Origin: Candidatus Dormiibacterota bacterium
GTDB taxonomy: Bacteria; Acidobacteriota; Polarisedimenticolia; Gp22-AA2
DNA length: 64,000 nt
NCBI GenBank assembly: GCA_035635555.1
Contig: DASQAT010000003.1
Location: forward strand, 53,927 to 117,926
Direction of reading: 5' to 3'
Shown here: piece by piece, positions 54,925 through 63,814 of the stretch
Position numbering within the stretch: the stretch's first letter is position 1
How the letters are laid out: each line of letters starts with the position of its first letter
Notes under the pieces: model-generated
What the model was told of the DNA's origin: nothing
Seen by the model: only the letters and a program-made list of their open reading frames with translations
Databases searched by the model: none
Position numbers and translations under genes: made by a program

Positions 54925-56313
54925 GTGGCCACACCTCAGAGCCCGGCGCAGGCCTCCTCCGCGCCGCGCGGTGGACGAACCTTCACACACGTCATGCGGC
55001 GCTTCGTGCGTCTCGGAGCGCTCGACGACGTGCGCCGTCTCCTCGACCGGATGCACCCGGCGGACATGGTCCAGATCCTGCGCACGCTGGCGCCGGCCGA
55101 GCGCAAGGCGTTCACCGACGTCCTCCTGGCGCACGAGCGCGCCGGAGAGGTCCTGGCCGACCTTCCCGAGCCCCAGGTCGAGGAGATCCTGGTGCAGGTC
55201 AGCAACGAGCGCATCGCCTCCCTGGTGTCCCGCCTGGCGCCCGACAAGGCGGCGGATCTGCTCCGTCTCCTGTTCGAGGATCGGGTGGTCGCCATTCTCA
55301 AGCTGCTGGACGAGAAGACGGCCGCGATCCTGGACCGGCTGATGACCTACGGCCCGGAGACGGCCGGCGGCATGATGACCACGCGCTTCCTGGCCCTGGA
55401 TCGGCACACCCGCGTCGGCGAGGCGGTCTCCCGCATCCGCTCGGAGCCTGAAGCGGAGATGGTCTTCTACCTCTATGTCGTGGACGAGACGCAGCGCCTC
55501 GAGGGGGTCGTCTCCCTGCGCCAGCTGGTCCTCGCGGGACAGGACCAGGAGCTGCGGGAGATCATGAACCCCAAGGCGATCCGGGTCCGCGTCGACACGC
55601 CGCGCGCCGAGGTGGCCGACGTGATCTCGCGCTACAACCTGCTGGCGGTGCCGGTCGTGGACGCCTCGAATGTCCTGTGCGGCATCGTCACCGTGGACGA
55701 CGCCATCGACGCCATCACCGACGAGACCACCCGCGAGGTGTATCGCATGGCCGGCCTGAACACGGAGGACCGCATCGCCACCCCTCCGTATGAATCGGTC
55801 CGCCGGCGCCTGCCCTGGATGATCCTCAACCTCGCCACCGCGATTCTCGCCTCCTGGGTGATCTCGTTCTTCGAGGCTTCGATCGCCCAGGTCGTCGCCC
55901 TCGCCACCCTGATGCCGATCGTCGCCAGCATGGGCGGCATCGGGGCCACACAGGCGTCCACGGTCATCGTTCGCGGCATCGCGCTCGGCGAGATCGATTT
56001 CTCCTCGGCGCGCCGCGCCCTGCTCAAGGAGATCCTGGTCGGGATGACGATCGGAGTGGCGACCGGTCTCGTCATGGCCCTCACGGCCTTCGTCTGGAAG
56101 GGGAATCCCTGGCTCGGTCTGATCATCTGCCTGGCCATGATCCTCAACCTCCTGGTGGCGGGGGCCTCGGGGGCCGCGATTCCTCTCCTGCTCAAGTGGC
56201 TGAAGCTGGATCCGGCGCTCGGTTCGAGCGTCATCGTGACCACGTTCACCGACTGCTTCGGCTTCATGTCCTTCCTCGGGCTCGGCACACTCCTCCTCAG
56301 CCACCTGAAATGA
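54925..56313 (+). CDS. mgtE: MgtE-family magnesium transporter
   Basis: The 462-residue channel-type Mg2+ importer has an N-terminal helical superhelix (about 20-135), two CBS domains (about 140-265; TYGPETAGGMMTTRFLAL starts them), a plug helix and five membrane segments (about 300-460). PIVASMGGIGATQASTVIVRG is the pore-lining TM2 signature and DCFGFMSFLG the last helix. Cytoplasmic Mg2+ bound by the N and CBS domains closes the pore in the family. The GTG is eight bases after TAGAAT, suggesting a leaderless message. It is divergent from mobA. Confidence 0.94.
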   Translation: MATPQSPAQASSAPRGGRTFTHVMRRFVRLGALDDVRRLLDRMHPADMVQILRTLAPAERKAFTDVLLAHERAGEVLADLPEPQVEEILVQVSNERIASLVSRLAPDKAADLLRLLFEDRVVAILKLLDEKTAAILDRLMTYGPETAGGMMTTRFLALDRHTRVGEAVSRIRSEPEAEMVFYLYVVDETQRLEGVVSLRQLVLAGQDQELREIMNPKAIRVRVDTPRAEVADVISRYNLLAVPVVDASNVLCGIVTVDDAIDAITDETTREVYRMAGLNTEDRIATPPYESVRRRLPWMILNLATAILASWVISFFEASIAQVVALATLMPIVASMGGIGATQASTVIVRGIALGEIDFSSARRALLKEILVGMTIGVATGLVMALTAFVWKGNPWLGLIICLAMILNLLVAGASGAAIPLLLKWLKLDPALGSSVIVTTFTDCFGFMSFLGLGTLLLSHLK

Positions 56314-56321
56314 CCCCGGCC

Positions 56322-56327
56322 TATAAT
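56322..56327 (+). promoter_or_regulatory. -10 element of the HEAT-repeat gene
   Basis: Perfect TATAAT, eight bases before ATG 56336 (five before GTG 56333), so a leaderless message is predicted. Confidence 0.5.
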
Positions 56328-56335
56328 CGAGCGTG

Positions 56336-57316
56336 ATGAACGAGAAGACGGGCGAGCCGACTCCCGATCTCAGGTCCGATCGGGATGTCCCTTCTGGAAT
56401 CCACTACGACCCGGACCTGGCGGTGCACGAGCCGGCGGAGGTGCCGGTGGAGATCCCGCCGCCGTCCCGCCGCCGTTCCCCGCTCCTGCTGTTCCCGCTC
56501 GGTCTCGCCGGGCTTGCCGTCGTCGTCTACATCGTGTTCGGCCTGATTGCGAGCGAGGGGAAATCCCCCTCCGATTATCTGGACGAGATCCGACTGCGCC
56601 GCGCGGACGCCTGGGAGCCCGCGTTCCGGCTCTCACGCCTGCTCGCCGGAAACGACCCGGTGAGCCTCGACCCGCGTTTCGTGCCGGACCTGATCACCGT
56701 GTTCCAGTCGGCGGGCGACGACGACCCGCGTCTGCGGCGCTACCTGGCGTTGTCGCTCGGCGAGGTCCGCGACCCCCGCGCGGTCGAGCCGCTCGTACAA
56801 TCCCTCCGGGACCCCGACGTGCAGACGGCGATCTACGCCGCCTGGGCCCTCGGGGCGATCGGCGACGCGCGCGCCTCGCCCGCCCTCATCCCCCTTCTGG
56901 ACCACGAAGACGCGGGCCTCCGCAAGATCGCGGCCTACGCCCTCGGGACCCTCGATGACCCCGGGTCGATAGCGCCCCTGCGCGGACTCCTGCATGACCC
57001 GGTCGAGGACGTCGCATGGAATGCCGCCCTGTCCCTGGCCCGTCGCGGCGATCGCGCAGGGCTTCCGCTCCTCCTGCGCATGCTCGACCGTGCCTACCTC
57101 GACAGCGTGCGGCGGGAGGATGAGTCGGGGCGGCCCAGGGCGCTGACGGAGGAGCAGAAGGAGGACGCGATCCGGAACGCGCTGCGCTCTCTCGTCCTGC
57201 TGCGCGACACCGATCACCTGGACCTTGTGCGGGCGATCCGTGAGAGCGACCCCAGCCTCCAGGTCCGCCAGGCCGCCTTCGAGTCGCTGGCCCTGTTGCA
57301 GCCGTCCGGACGCTGA
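56336..57316 (+). CDS. Membrane-anchored HEAT-repeat protein
   Basis: The 326-residue protein has a polar N-terminus, one membrane helix (about 48-68, LLLFPLGLAGLAVVVYIVFG) and then HEAT-like repeats of about 31 residues (DDPRLRRYLALSLGEVRDPRAVEPLVQSL; DVQTAIYAAWALGAIGDARASPALIPLL; AGLRKIAAYALGTLDDPGSIAPL). Such scaffolds bind other proteins. Lying directly before the Rieske/cytochrome b genes it may help assemble that complex, which is inference from position. ATG 56336 or GTG 56333 starts it. Confidence 0.8.
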   Translation: MNEKTGEPTPDLRSDRDVPSGIHYDPDLAVHEPAEVPVEIPPPSRRRSPLLLFPLGLAGLAVVVYIVFGLIASEGKSPSDYLDEIRLRRADAWEPAFRLSRLLAGNDPVSLDPRFVPDLITVFQSAGDDDPRLRRYLALSLGEVRDPRAVEPLVQSLRDPDVQTAIYAAWALGAIGDARASPALIPLLDHEDAGLRKIAAYALGTLDDPGSIAPLRGLLHDPVEDVAWNAALSLARRGDRAGLPLLLRMLDRAYLDSVRREDESGRPRALTEEQKEDAIRNALRSLVLLRDTDHLDLVRAIRESDPSLQVRQAAFESLALLQPSGR

Positions 57317-57333
57317 TCCCCCGCGGTTCGGTA

Positions 57334-57362
57334 TTGACAGTGCGGGCGATTCGGTCGAAGAT
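57334..57362 (+). promoter_or_regulatory. Candidate promoter of the quinol-cytochrome c reductase operon
   Basis: A perfect TTGACA (57334-57339) is followed after 17 bases by a weak GAAGAT (57357-57362). It would give a leader of about 93 bases before the Rieske gene. Confidence 0.45.
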
Positions 57363-57461
57363 AGCCCTCCTTTTGGGACGCCCCGCATTGATCGACCGGC
57401 TCGACGAGGCGTTGGATGGCGCGTCCCTGGTTGTGATTTTTTTCACGAACAGGGTCGGGGC

Positions 57462-58073
57462 TTGACCGACGACTCAAACAACACGACTCCAGGACAACCG
57501 GCGCCCCGGGCTGCCAGCCCGGCGCCACCCGCAGCCCCGGCGGCAAAGCCGTCCCCGGCCGCCCCGGCAAAGGCGCCGGCCGCGGCCGCAGTGACACGGC
57601 GCGGCTTCCTTTCGGTTCTCGGTGTTGCCTGGACCTCCTTCGCCGCGGCCTGCGCGGCCGGCACCATCGCCACCACGCGATTCATGTTCCCCAACGTCCT
57701 GTTCGAGCCCCCGCAGCAGTTCAAGGCCGGGCTCCCTTCCGATTTCCAGGTGGGCACGGTCGATCAGCGCTTCAAGGAGAGCTTCGGGGTGTTCATCATC
57801 CGCGACGAAAAGGGGATCTACATTCTGCGGGCGGTCTGCACGCACCTCGGCTGCACGCCGAACTGGCTCGAGGCGGAGAACAAGTTCAAGTGTCCGTGTC
57901 ACGGAAGCGGGTTCTACCGCTCGGGGATCAACTACGAGGGTCCGGCACCGCGCCCGCTCGAGCGGTACCGGGTGGTCCTCGCCGACGACGGGCAGATCCT
58001 GGTCGACAAGACCAAGATCTACGCCCAGGAGAAGGGCGAGTGGAGCAGTCCCGAATCGTTCATGACCGTGTGA
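57462..58073 (+). CDS. petC: Rieske iron-sulfur protein
   Basis: This is the high-potential 2Fe-2S subunit of a bc/b6f-type complex. The 203-residue protein has a Pro/Ala-rich N-terminus (about 8-43), a twin-arginine-like membrane anchor ([24 protein letters not shown]) and the cluster motifs [10 protein letters not shown] and CPCHGSGF, which hold two Cys and two His ligands plus the disulfide cysteines. It is probably exported folded by Tat. The TTG at 57462 is the likely start; no better codon lies before the anchor. First gene of a four-gene operon. Confidence 0.92.
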   Translation: MTDDSNNTTPGQPAPRAASPAPPAAPAAKPSPAAPAKAPAAAAVTRRGFLSVLGVAWTSFAAACAAGTIATTRFMFPNVLFEPPQQFKAGLPSDFQVGTVDQRFKESFGVFIIRDEKGIYILRAVCTHLGCTPNWLEAENKFKCPCHGSGFYRSGINYEGPAPRPLERYRVVLADDGQILVDKTKIYAQEKGEWSSPESFMTV

Positions 58074-58116
58074 AAGCCGGCGGGCGCCCGCCGGTTCGGC
58101 GCGGCGCCTCGGGGGG

Positions 58117-58911
58117 ATGGAGCCGATGGCGGGCCTGAAGAAGCTCTGGGACTACACGCGCAATACCCAGCTCTGGAACTCGATCTTCCGTCACGGTCCG
58201 ATGGACACAGCCCGCAACCGCGGCCTGGTCGTCCTGACGAACGTTTTCCTGCACCTGCATCCCGTGAAGGTGCGCAAGAGCGGGATTCGACTGCGCTTCA
58301 CATGGTGCATGGGGGGGATCACCTTCTTCCTGTTCCTCGTGGAGGTGGCGACCGGTCTCCTCCTGATGTTCTACTACCACCCGACCGTCGAGTACGCCTA
58401 CGTCGATATCGTCGACCTGCGCGAGCAGGTGCCGCTCGGCGTGATGCGGGAGCTGCACCGCTGGGGCGCGCACGCGATGGTGATCACGGTGTGGCTGCAC
58501 ATGCTGCGCGTCTTCATGACCGGTTCGTACAAGCCGCCCCGCGAATTCAATTGGAACGTGGGCGTGCTCCTCCTGGTGTTGACGCTTCTTTTGTCCTTCA
58601 CGGGCTACCTGCTGCCCTGGGACCAGCTCGCCATGTGGGCGGTCACGGTCGGCTCGAACATGGCCCGCGCCACGCCGCTCCTCGGGCACGAGGGACCCGG
58701 CGCGAGCCTTCTCAAGCTTGGCGACATCAGCCTCATCAATGCCGGAAACGACATGCGCTTCGCGCTCCTGGCGGGACGGTTCGTCGGGGCCGGGGCGCTC
58801 CTGCGCTTCTACGTCCTGCACTGCGTCGGGATCCCTGTCGTCGCCATCATCCTGATGGCCGTGCATTTCTGGCGCGTCCGCAAGGATGGCGGCATCTCGG
58901 GACCTGTTTGA
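58117..58911 (+). CDS. petB: Cytochrome b6-type cytochrome b, N-terminal half
   Basis: The 264-residue, four-helix protein binds the two b hemes through His114/His128 (RELHRWGAH...WLHMLRVF) and His235/His250 (LHCVGIP...[15 protein letters not shown]). Spacing of 14 and 15 residues matches cytochrome b6. Cys64 in [10 protein letters not shown] aligns with Cys35 of cytochrome b6 (YCLGGITLT), which carries heme ci, so a covalent third heme is predicted. The split b/subunit IV form is typical of menaquinone-using Gram-positive and related complexes. ATG 58117 or 58126 may start it. Confidence 0.93.
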   Translation: MEPMAGLKKLWDYTRNTQLWNSIFRHGPMDTARNRGLVVLTNVFLHLHPVKVRKSGIRLRFTWCMGGITFFLFLVEVATGLLLMFYYHPTVEYAYVDIVDLREQVPLGVMRELHRWGAHAMVITVWLHMLRVFMTGSYKPPREFNWNVGVLLLVLTLLLSFTGYLLPWDQLAMWAVTVGSNMARATPLLGHEGPGASLLKLGDISLINAGNDMRFALLAGRFVGAGALLRFYVLHCVGIPVVAIILMAVHFWRVRKDGGISGPV

Positions 58912-58924
58912 GGACGACGAAGCG

Positions 58925-60052
58925 ATGATCGAATCGCTCAAAATCGCCATCAACTGGCTGTCGGCGCCGCCGCGCTTCTTCACTCTCACGGTCGGAGCCT
59001 TCCTGGTCCTCATTTTTCCCGGCGAGCTGGGGCCGGCCTGGCTGCGGCGTCTCACCCGTCCGGTCGCGTCGGTGTACCGGGCGAGGGTCGGGGGGATCCT
59101 GTTCGCAGTGGTCGGGGTCCTGTTCCTGTTCTCCTGCCTCGACCCCAACTTCGCGCTCATCGTCCTGAAGCCGGACAACGTGCCGATCGCCGGGATGATC
59201 TTCCTGGTGGCCTTCTTCGTCTGGTTCGCGCTCAAGGAGGGCCGCCGGAACGACGCCCTCAGGACCGCGGGCCAGCCGATCGTCGAGAAGCGCGAGGCGG
59301 GGGACGGCAAGGTCATGGTGTGGCCCGACCTGGTGTACACCGAGTTCCTCTGCATGATCCTGTGGACCATCTTTCTGATCGTCTGGTCGATCTATCTCAA
59401 GGCGCCGATCGAGGAGCCGGCCAACCCCGCCAAGACGCCGAACCCGAGCAAGGCGCCCTGGTATTTCCTCGGGCTGCAGGAGATGCTCGTGTACTACGAC
59501 CCGTGGATCGCGGGGGTCCTCCTGCCGGGGCTGATCATCGTCGGTCTGTGCGCCATCCCGTACATCGACAAGAACCCGAAGGGGAACGGATATTTCACCT
59601 TCAGGGAGCGCAAGCCCGAGATCGCCATCTTCCTGTTCGGGTTCGTGGTCCTGTGGGTCTGGCTGATCATCATCGGCACCTTCCTGCGCGGCCCCAACCA
59701 GAACTTCTTCGGCCCCTTCGAGTACTGGGACGCCCACAAGCTGGTGCCGCTCATCAACGTCGACCTGTCGCAGATCATCTGGGTCAAGTGGCTGCACATG
59801 TCCCTCCCCAAGAACCCGATCGTCCGCGAGGTCTTCGGGCTGACGCTGGTGGCGGCCTACTTCCTGGCGCTGCCGCCGCTCCTCGCGAAGCGCGCTTTCA
59901 AGATGTATTACGAGAAGCTGGGCCCCGCGCGCTTTCACATCATGGTGTTCCTGGGGCTGACCATGCTCAGCCTGCCGATCAAGATGATGCTGCGCTGGAC
60001 GCTCAACATGCACTACGTCGTCACCGTCCCGGAGATCTTCTTCAACATCTGA
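58925..60052 (+). CDS. petD: Cytochrome b C-terminal subunit (subunit IV), extended
   Basis: This 375-residue protein holds the C-terminal half of cytochrome b. Its first 120 residues add about three membrane segments. The canonical part begins VWPDLVYTEFLCMILWTIF and contains EEPANPAKTPNPSKAPWYFLGLQEML; the Qo-site PEWY motif reads APWY, so the glutamate is replaced. Further helices run to the end, giving a protein about twice the size of plant subunit IV. ATG 58925 is chosen (GAGG ten bases upstream); ATG 58886 overlapping petB is the alternative. Confidence 0.88.
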   Translation: MIESLKIAINWLSAPPRFFTLTVGAFLVLIFPGELGPAWLRRLTRPVASVYRARVGGILFAVVGVLFLFSCLDPNFALIVLKPDNVPIAGMIFLVAFFVWFALKEGRRNDALRTAGQPIVEKREAGDGKVMVWPDLVYTEFLCMILWTIFLIVWSIYLKAPIEEPANPAKTPNPSKAPWYFLGLQEMLVYYDPWIAGVLLPGLIIVGLCAIPYIDKNPKGNGYFTFRERKPEIAIFLFGFVVLWVWLIIIGTFLRGPNQNFFGPFEYWDAHKLVPLINVDLSQIIWVKWLHMSLPKNPIVREVFGLTLVAAYFLALPPLLAKRAFKMYYEKLGPARFHIMVFLGLTMLSLPIKMMLRWTLNMHYVVTVPEIFFNI

Positions 60053-60088
60053 CGGAGGAGGGGGGCGCCCTCCCCTGCCGAGGTGGTC

Positions 60089-63040
60089 GTGCCGAAGCTG
60101 ACAGACGAGACGCTGCGGAAGATGAGCGCGATGAACCTCCTGTTCGCGGCGAGCAGCCTCGGTCTGCTCGTGACGATGGGGTGGATGGTGTACGACGACT
60201 ACAGCCGCGGATGGAAGACGTACCAGAAGAAATTCCAGCGCCTCGAGGCGGAGAAGACGCACGCCCAGATCGATGCCGCGGAGAAGGCCATCGACACGTC
60301 CACGCTGGACGCTCTCCAGAAGCAGCGCGCCGAAGCCGAGGCCGCGGCCGGGCAGCACGCCAAGGACCTCGAAGCGGCCCAGAAGAAACTCCGGGAGATC
60401 GAGTCGGTCGCCTACCGGGACGATCTGGGCTACCGGACCACCAAGTCCACCTTCGACGCCAAGAAGTTCGACTACGAGGAGGCGGCGCACCGCGCGCTGC
60501 CCAAGGCCGCCACGATCGAGAAGGACATGGACGCTCTGCAGAAGCAGCTCGAGGATCTCCGGGTCAAGGGGCTCCTGCACGAGAAGGAGAAGGCGGACGC
60601 CCAGGCCGCGATCGATGCGATCAACGGCCGGATCGCCGAGACCGACAAGAAGATCGGCGATCTGGAGGCCGGGGTCGACCGCCTGAAGAAGAAACTCGAC
60701 AAGGTCGAGCCGACCGGCCTCATGAAGGTGGCGATCGACGTGCTGAACGCGCCGCTCCTCGACTTCGTCGCCCCGTCCCTGAAGATCCAGCAGGTCGTCC
60801 TCGACAGGGTGCCGCTCGACATCAACTTCGCACGGGTGCCGCGGGCCGATCGCTGCCAGACCTGTCATCTGTCCGCCGATCGGGCCGGCTTCGAGGACGC
60901 GGCCGAGCCGTTCCGAACGCACGCGAATCTGAACTTCTTCCTGGGTGGATCGTCGCCCCATCCGGTGGACAGGTTCGGATGCACCGCGTGTCATCGCGGC
61001 CGGGACCGGGCGGTCGACTTCCTGTACGCCGTGCACCAGCCGGACTCGGAAGAGCAGACGAAGACGTGGGAGAAGGAATACGGCTGGAAGCACGATCACT
61101 ACTGGGAGCAGCCGATGCTGGCGCTGCGCCGCACCGAGGCCGCCTGCCTGAAGTGTCACCAGGGCGTGGTCAGCGTTCCGGAGGCGCCCCGCCTCAACCG
61201 CGCGCTCGAGATCGTCAACCGCTACGGCTGCTACGGCTGTCACAAGATGCGCGGCTTCGAGAACCGGCCCAAGGTGGCGCCGACCTTGATGCATCCCACC
61301 TCGAAGCTGACGACGGAATGGATGGGACGCTGGATCAAGAACCCGAAGGCCTTCCGCCCGTCGACCCGCATGCCGCGCTTCTTCGGCCTCGAGAACAACC
61401 AGGCGCCCGGAGACGCGGATCGCGAGGATGCGGAGATCACCGGGATCGTGGCCTACCTCGCCGAGAAGGCCGAGAAGCGGAGCTATCCTCCCCTCCAGGG
61501 ACGGGGCGACGCGGAGCGTGGACGGAGGCTCGTGAAATCGATCGGCTGCATGGGTTGCCACGCCATCGAGAGGGACGACGTCCCGGCCGAGACCCTGCAG
61601 GCGCGGAACGACGGTCATGCGGCCGACCCGATCGCCTGGGAACGCCGTTTCGGACCGGACCTGTCGCGCATCGGAAGCAAGGCGAACCCCGAGTGGATCT
61701 ATCAGTGGATCCTGAATCCCCGGCAGTACAACCCCGACACGCGCATGCCGAACCTCCGGCTGACGTCGCAGGAGGCGCTCGACATCACCGCCTTCCTGAC
61801 GACCCTGAAGGATGACACCCCGTCGGAACGACGGGTCGCGCCGGTCGGACCCCGGCCCCAGGCGCGCGACGCCGCCCTGCTCGCCTACCTGTCGCAGCGG
61901 ATGCCGCCGCAGGAGGCCCAGGCGAAGCTGGCGGCGATGACCGAACACGACAGGGACGTCCTGCTCGGCGAGCGCACCATCTCGCGCTACGGCTGCTTCG
62001 GATGCCACCTGATCCCGGGCTTCGAGAAGACGCCGCCGATCGGCACCGACCTGTCCGAGGAAGGCAGCAAGCCGGCCGACCTGCTGCTGTTCGGCTTCAT
62101 GCAGATCGAGCACACCTCCCCCGCCTGGTTCTACCAGAAGATGAAGGAGCCGCGCTCGTTCGACCAGGGTCACGTCGCCGAGTTCTACGACCGCCTGCGC
62201 ATGCCGCAGTTCGGCTTCAACGACGAGATGGCGGACGCCGTGACCCTGCTGCTGCAGGGCCTCACCAAGGAGAAGATGCCGCTCGAGAGCATGCGCCGCC
62301 TGTCGGCGCGCGATGAGGCGGTCGAGGCGGGCCGGCGCCTGGTGCGCGACTACAACTGCCAGGGCTGTCACATCCTCGAAGGGAAGGGGGGCGCCATCCG
62401 TGAGAGCATCGCGAAGAACCTCCAGGCGAAGGGGCTGTCGGAGGAGGAGGCGATGAACTCCGCCCCCAGCTTCTCGCCGCCGATCCTGGAGGGAGAGGGG
62501 GACAAGGTGCAGCCCGACTGGCTGTTCGCCTTCCTCAAGGGTCCGACTCCGATCAGGCCCTGGCTCGAGGTGCGCATGCCGACCTTCCAGCTCACGGACA
62601 CGGAGGCCGACGCGCTGGTGCACCACTTCGCCGCAAGGGAGCAGCGGCTCTTTCCGTTCCAGACGCTGCCGCAGGAGCCTCCGAAGGGACCCGACCTGCA
62701 GGCGGCGCTCAAGATGTTCGGACCCGACTACTTCAATTGCTGGAACTGTCATCAGCAGGGGGCCCGCAAGCCGCCCGGCCCGCCGGAGGGATGGGCGCCG
62801 GACCTGACGCTCGCCTCACGCCGGCTGAACGCCGACTGGATCGCGCGCTGGCTGTCGAACCCGCAGAAACTGATGCCGGGGACCAAGATGCCGACCTTCT
62901 ACGATCCGGACGACCCGAAAGGCTCGGCCCCCCCGGACGTCCTCGGGGGCGACCCGGAGCGCCAGATCAGGGCGCTGAGCGAATACGTCTTCACGCTGGG
63001 TCTCAGGCACGGCGGCACCTCCACGGGCGCGTCCCCCTGA
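60089..63040 (+). CDS. Octaheme c-type cytochrome on a coiled-coil stalk
   Basis: The 983-residue protein has one N-terminal membrane helix (about 15-35), a long charged coiled coil (about 45-225), and eight CxxCH heme-attachment sites at about residues 256 (CQTCH), 298 (CTACH), 353 (CLKCH), 381 (CYGCH), 487 (CMGCH), 636 (CFGCH), 757 (CQGCH) and 884 (CWNCH). The later sites sit in cytochrome c-like modules, several with MPxF/MPxL axial-methionine candidates (RMPRFFGL, RMPNLRL, RMPQFGF, RMPTFQL, KMPTFYD). As the fourth gene of the Rieske-cytochrome b operon it is the probable electron acceptor. GTG 60089 follows GAGG by five bases; GTG 60083 is possible. Confidence 0.88.
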   Translation: MPKLTDETLRKMSAMNLLFAASSLGLLVTMGWMVYDDYSRGWKTYQKKFQRLEAEKTHAQIDAAEKAIDTSTLDALQKQRAEAEAAAGQHAKDLEAAQKKLREIESVAYRDDLGYRTTKSTFDAKKFDYEEAAHRALPKAATIEKDMDALQKQLEDLRVKGLLHEKEKADAQAAIDAINGRIAETDKKIGDLEAGVDRLKKKLDKVEPTGLMKVAIDVLNAPLLDFVAPSLKIQQVVLDRVPLDINFARVPRADRCQTCHLSADRAGFEDAAEPFRTHANLNFFLGGSSPHPVDRFGCTACHRGRDRAVDFLYAVHQPDSEEQTKTWEKEYGWKHDHYWEQPMLALRRTEAACLKCHQGVVSVPEAPRLNRALEIVNRYGCYGCHKMRGFENRPKVAPTLMHPTSKLTTEWMGRWIKNPKAFRPSTRMPRFFGLENNQAPGDADREDAEITGIVAYLAEKAEKRSYPPLQGRGDAERGRRLVKSIGCMGCHAIERDDVPAETLQARNDGHAADPIAWERRFGPDLSRIGSKANPEWIYQWILNPRQYNPDTRMPNLRLTSQEALDITAFLTTLKDDTPSERRVAPVGPRPQARDAALLAYLSQRMPPQEAQAKLAAMTEHDRDVLLGERTISRYGCFGCHLIPGFEKTPPIGTDLSEEGSKPADLLLFGFMQIEHTSPAWFYQKMKEPRSFDQGHVAEFYDRLRMPQFGFNDEMADAVTLLLQGLTKEKMPLESMRRLSARDEAVEAGRRLVRDYNCQGCHILEGKGGAIRESIAKNLQAKGLSEEEAMNSAPSFSPPILEGEGDKVQPDWLFAFLKGPTPIRPWLEVRMPTFQLTDTEADALVHHFAAREQRLFPFQTLPQEPPKGPDLQAALKMFGPDYFNCWNCHQQGARKPPGPPEGWAPDLTLASRRLNADWIARWLSNPQKLMPGTKMPTFYDPDDPKGSAPPDVLGGDPERQIRALSEYVFTLGLRHGGTSTGASP

Positions 63041-63075
63041 GGCGCCCGCCGCTGTGCCCGATCCCGCATACGGGT

Positions 63076-63081
63076 TAGAAT
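63076..63081 (+). promoter_or_regulatory. -10 element of the cupredoxin gene
   Basis: TAGAAT, 37 bases before ATG 63119. No clear -35. The leader contains AGGAAGGAG. Confidence 0.4.
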
Positions 63082-63118
63082 CGAACCGCCTGTCAGATTG
63101 AGGAAGGAGCCCAGGACC

Positions 63119-63814
63119 ATGATGACGATCCGCACCACGGCAGTTCCCGCTCTGGTCGTGACCGCGCTGACGCTCGGTTCCGCCTTCGCCGGCGACATCG
63201 TCGGCAAGGTGAAATACGCCGGCACGGCGCCCACTCCCGCCAAGATCCAGGTCACCAAGGATCAGGCGGTGTGCGGCAAGGCGGAGCACATCGACGAGAC
63301 TCTTCTCGTCGGCCCCGACAAGGGCGTCAAGAACGTGGTTGTCAACATCTCCGACCCCAAGGACGGCAAGAAGTACACGGCGGCGGCGAAGCCGACTCTC
63401 GATCAGAACGGCTGCAAGTTCGTGCCGCACGTGGACATCGTCCCCGCCGGGCAGGAGGTGACCATCGTCAACAGCGACGGCATCCTGCACAACATCCACA
63501 CCTTCCCCAAGAACAACACGCCGTTCAACAAGGCGCAGCCCAAGTTCAAGAAGGAGATGCCGGCGACCTTCGCGAAGCCGGACATCATCCAGATCAAGTG
63601 CGACGTCCACTCCTGGATGGCCGGCTGGATCGTCGTGGCCGGTCACGCCTACTACGCCCTGACCGACGCCTCGGGCACCTTCAAGATCGATGGGGTCCCG
63701 GCGGGAACCTACACCCTCGAGTACTGGCACGAGAAGCTCGGGAAGCAGTCGAAGTCGGTGACGGTGCCGGCCACCGGCTCGGTCACGGCCGACTTCGAGT
63801 ACGCGGCGAAATAG
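63119..63814 (+). CDS. Secreted cupredoxin-like copper protein
   Basis: The 231-residue protein has a signal peptide (about 1-24, ending SAFAG). The cupredoxin fold contains type 1 copper ligands: histidine in DGILHNIHTF and the Cys-His-Met group in IKCDVHSWMAGW. The C-terminal 60 residues (ALTDASGTFKIDGVPAGTYTLEYWHEKLG) are a carboxypeptidase-regulatory/SpaA-like beta domain. It probably carries electrons in the periplasm, perhaps from the octaheme cytochrome to a terminal oxidase; that partner is inferred. AGGAAGGAG precedes the ATG; ATG 63122 is possible. Confidence 0.88.
   Translation: MMTIRTTAVPALVVTALTLGSAFAGDIVGKVKYAGTAPTPAKIQVTKDQAVCGKAEHIDETLLVGPDKGVKNVVVNISDPKDGKKYTAAAKPTLDQNGCKFVPHVDIVPAGQEVTIVNSDGILHNIHTFPKNNTPFNKAQPKFKKEMPATFAKPDIIQIKCDVHSWMAGWIVVAGHAYYALTDASGTFKIDGVPAGTYTLEYWHEKLGKQSKSVTVPATGSVTADFEYAAK

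Noticed and set aside
58847..62752. A 1301-codon open frame on the minus strand across petD and the octaheme cytochrome
   Set aside because: It is antisense to genes with clear heme and quinol motifs. Its Arg/Leu/Gly/Val-rich composition is typical of a shadow frame in high-G+C DNA.
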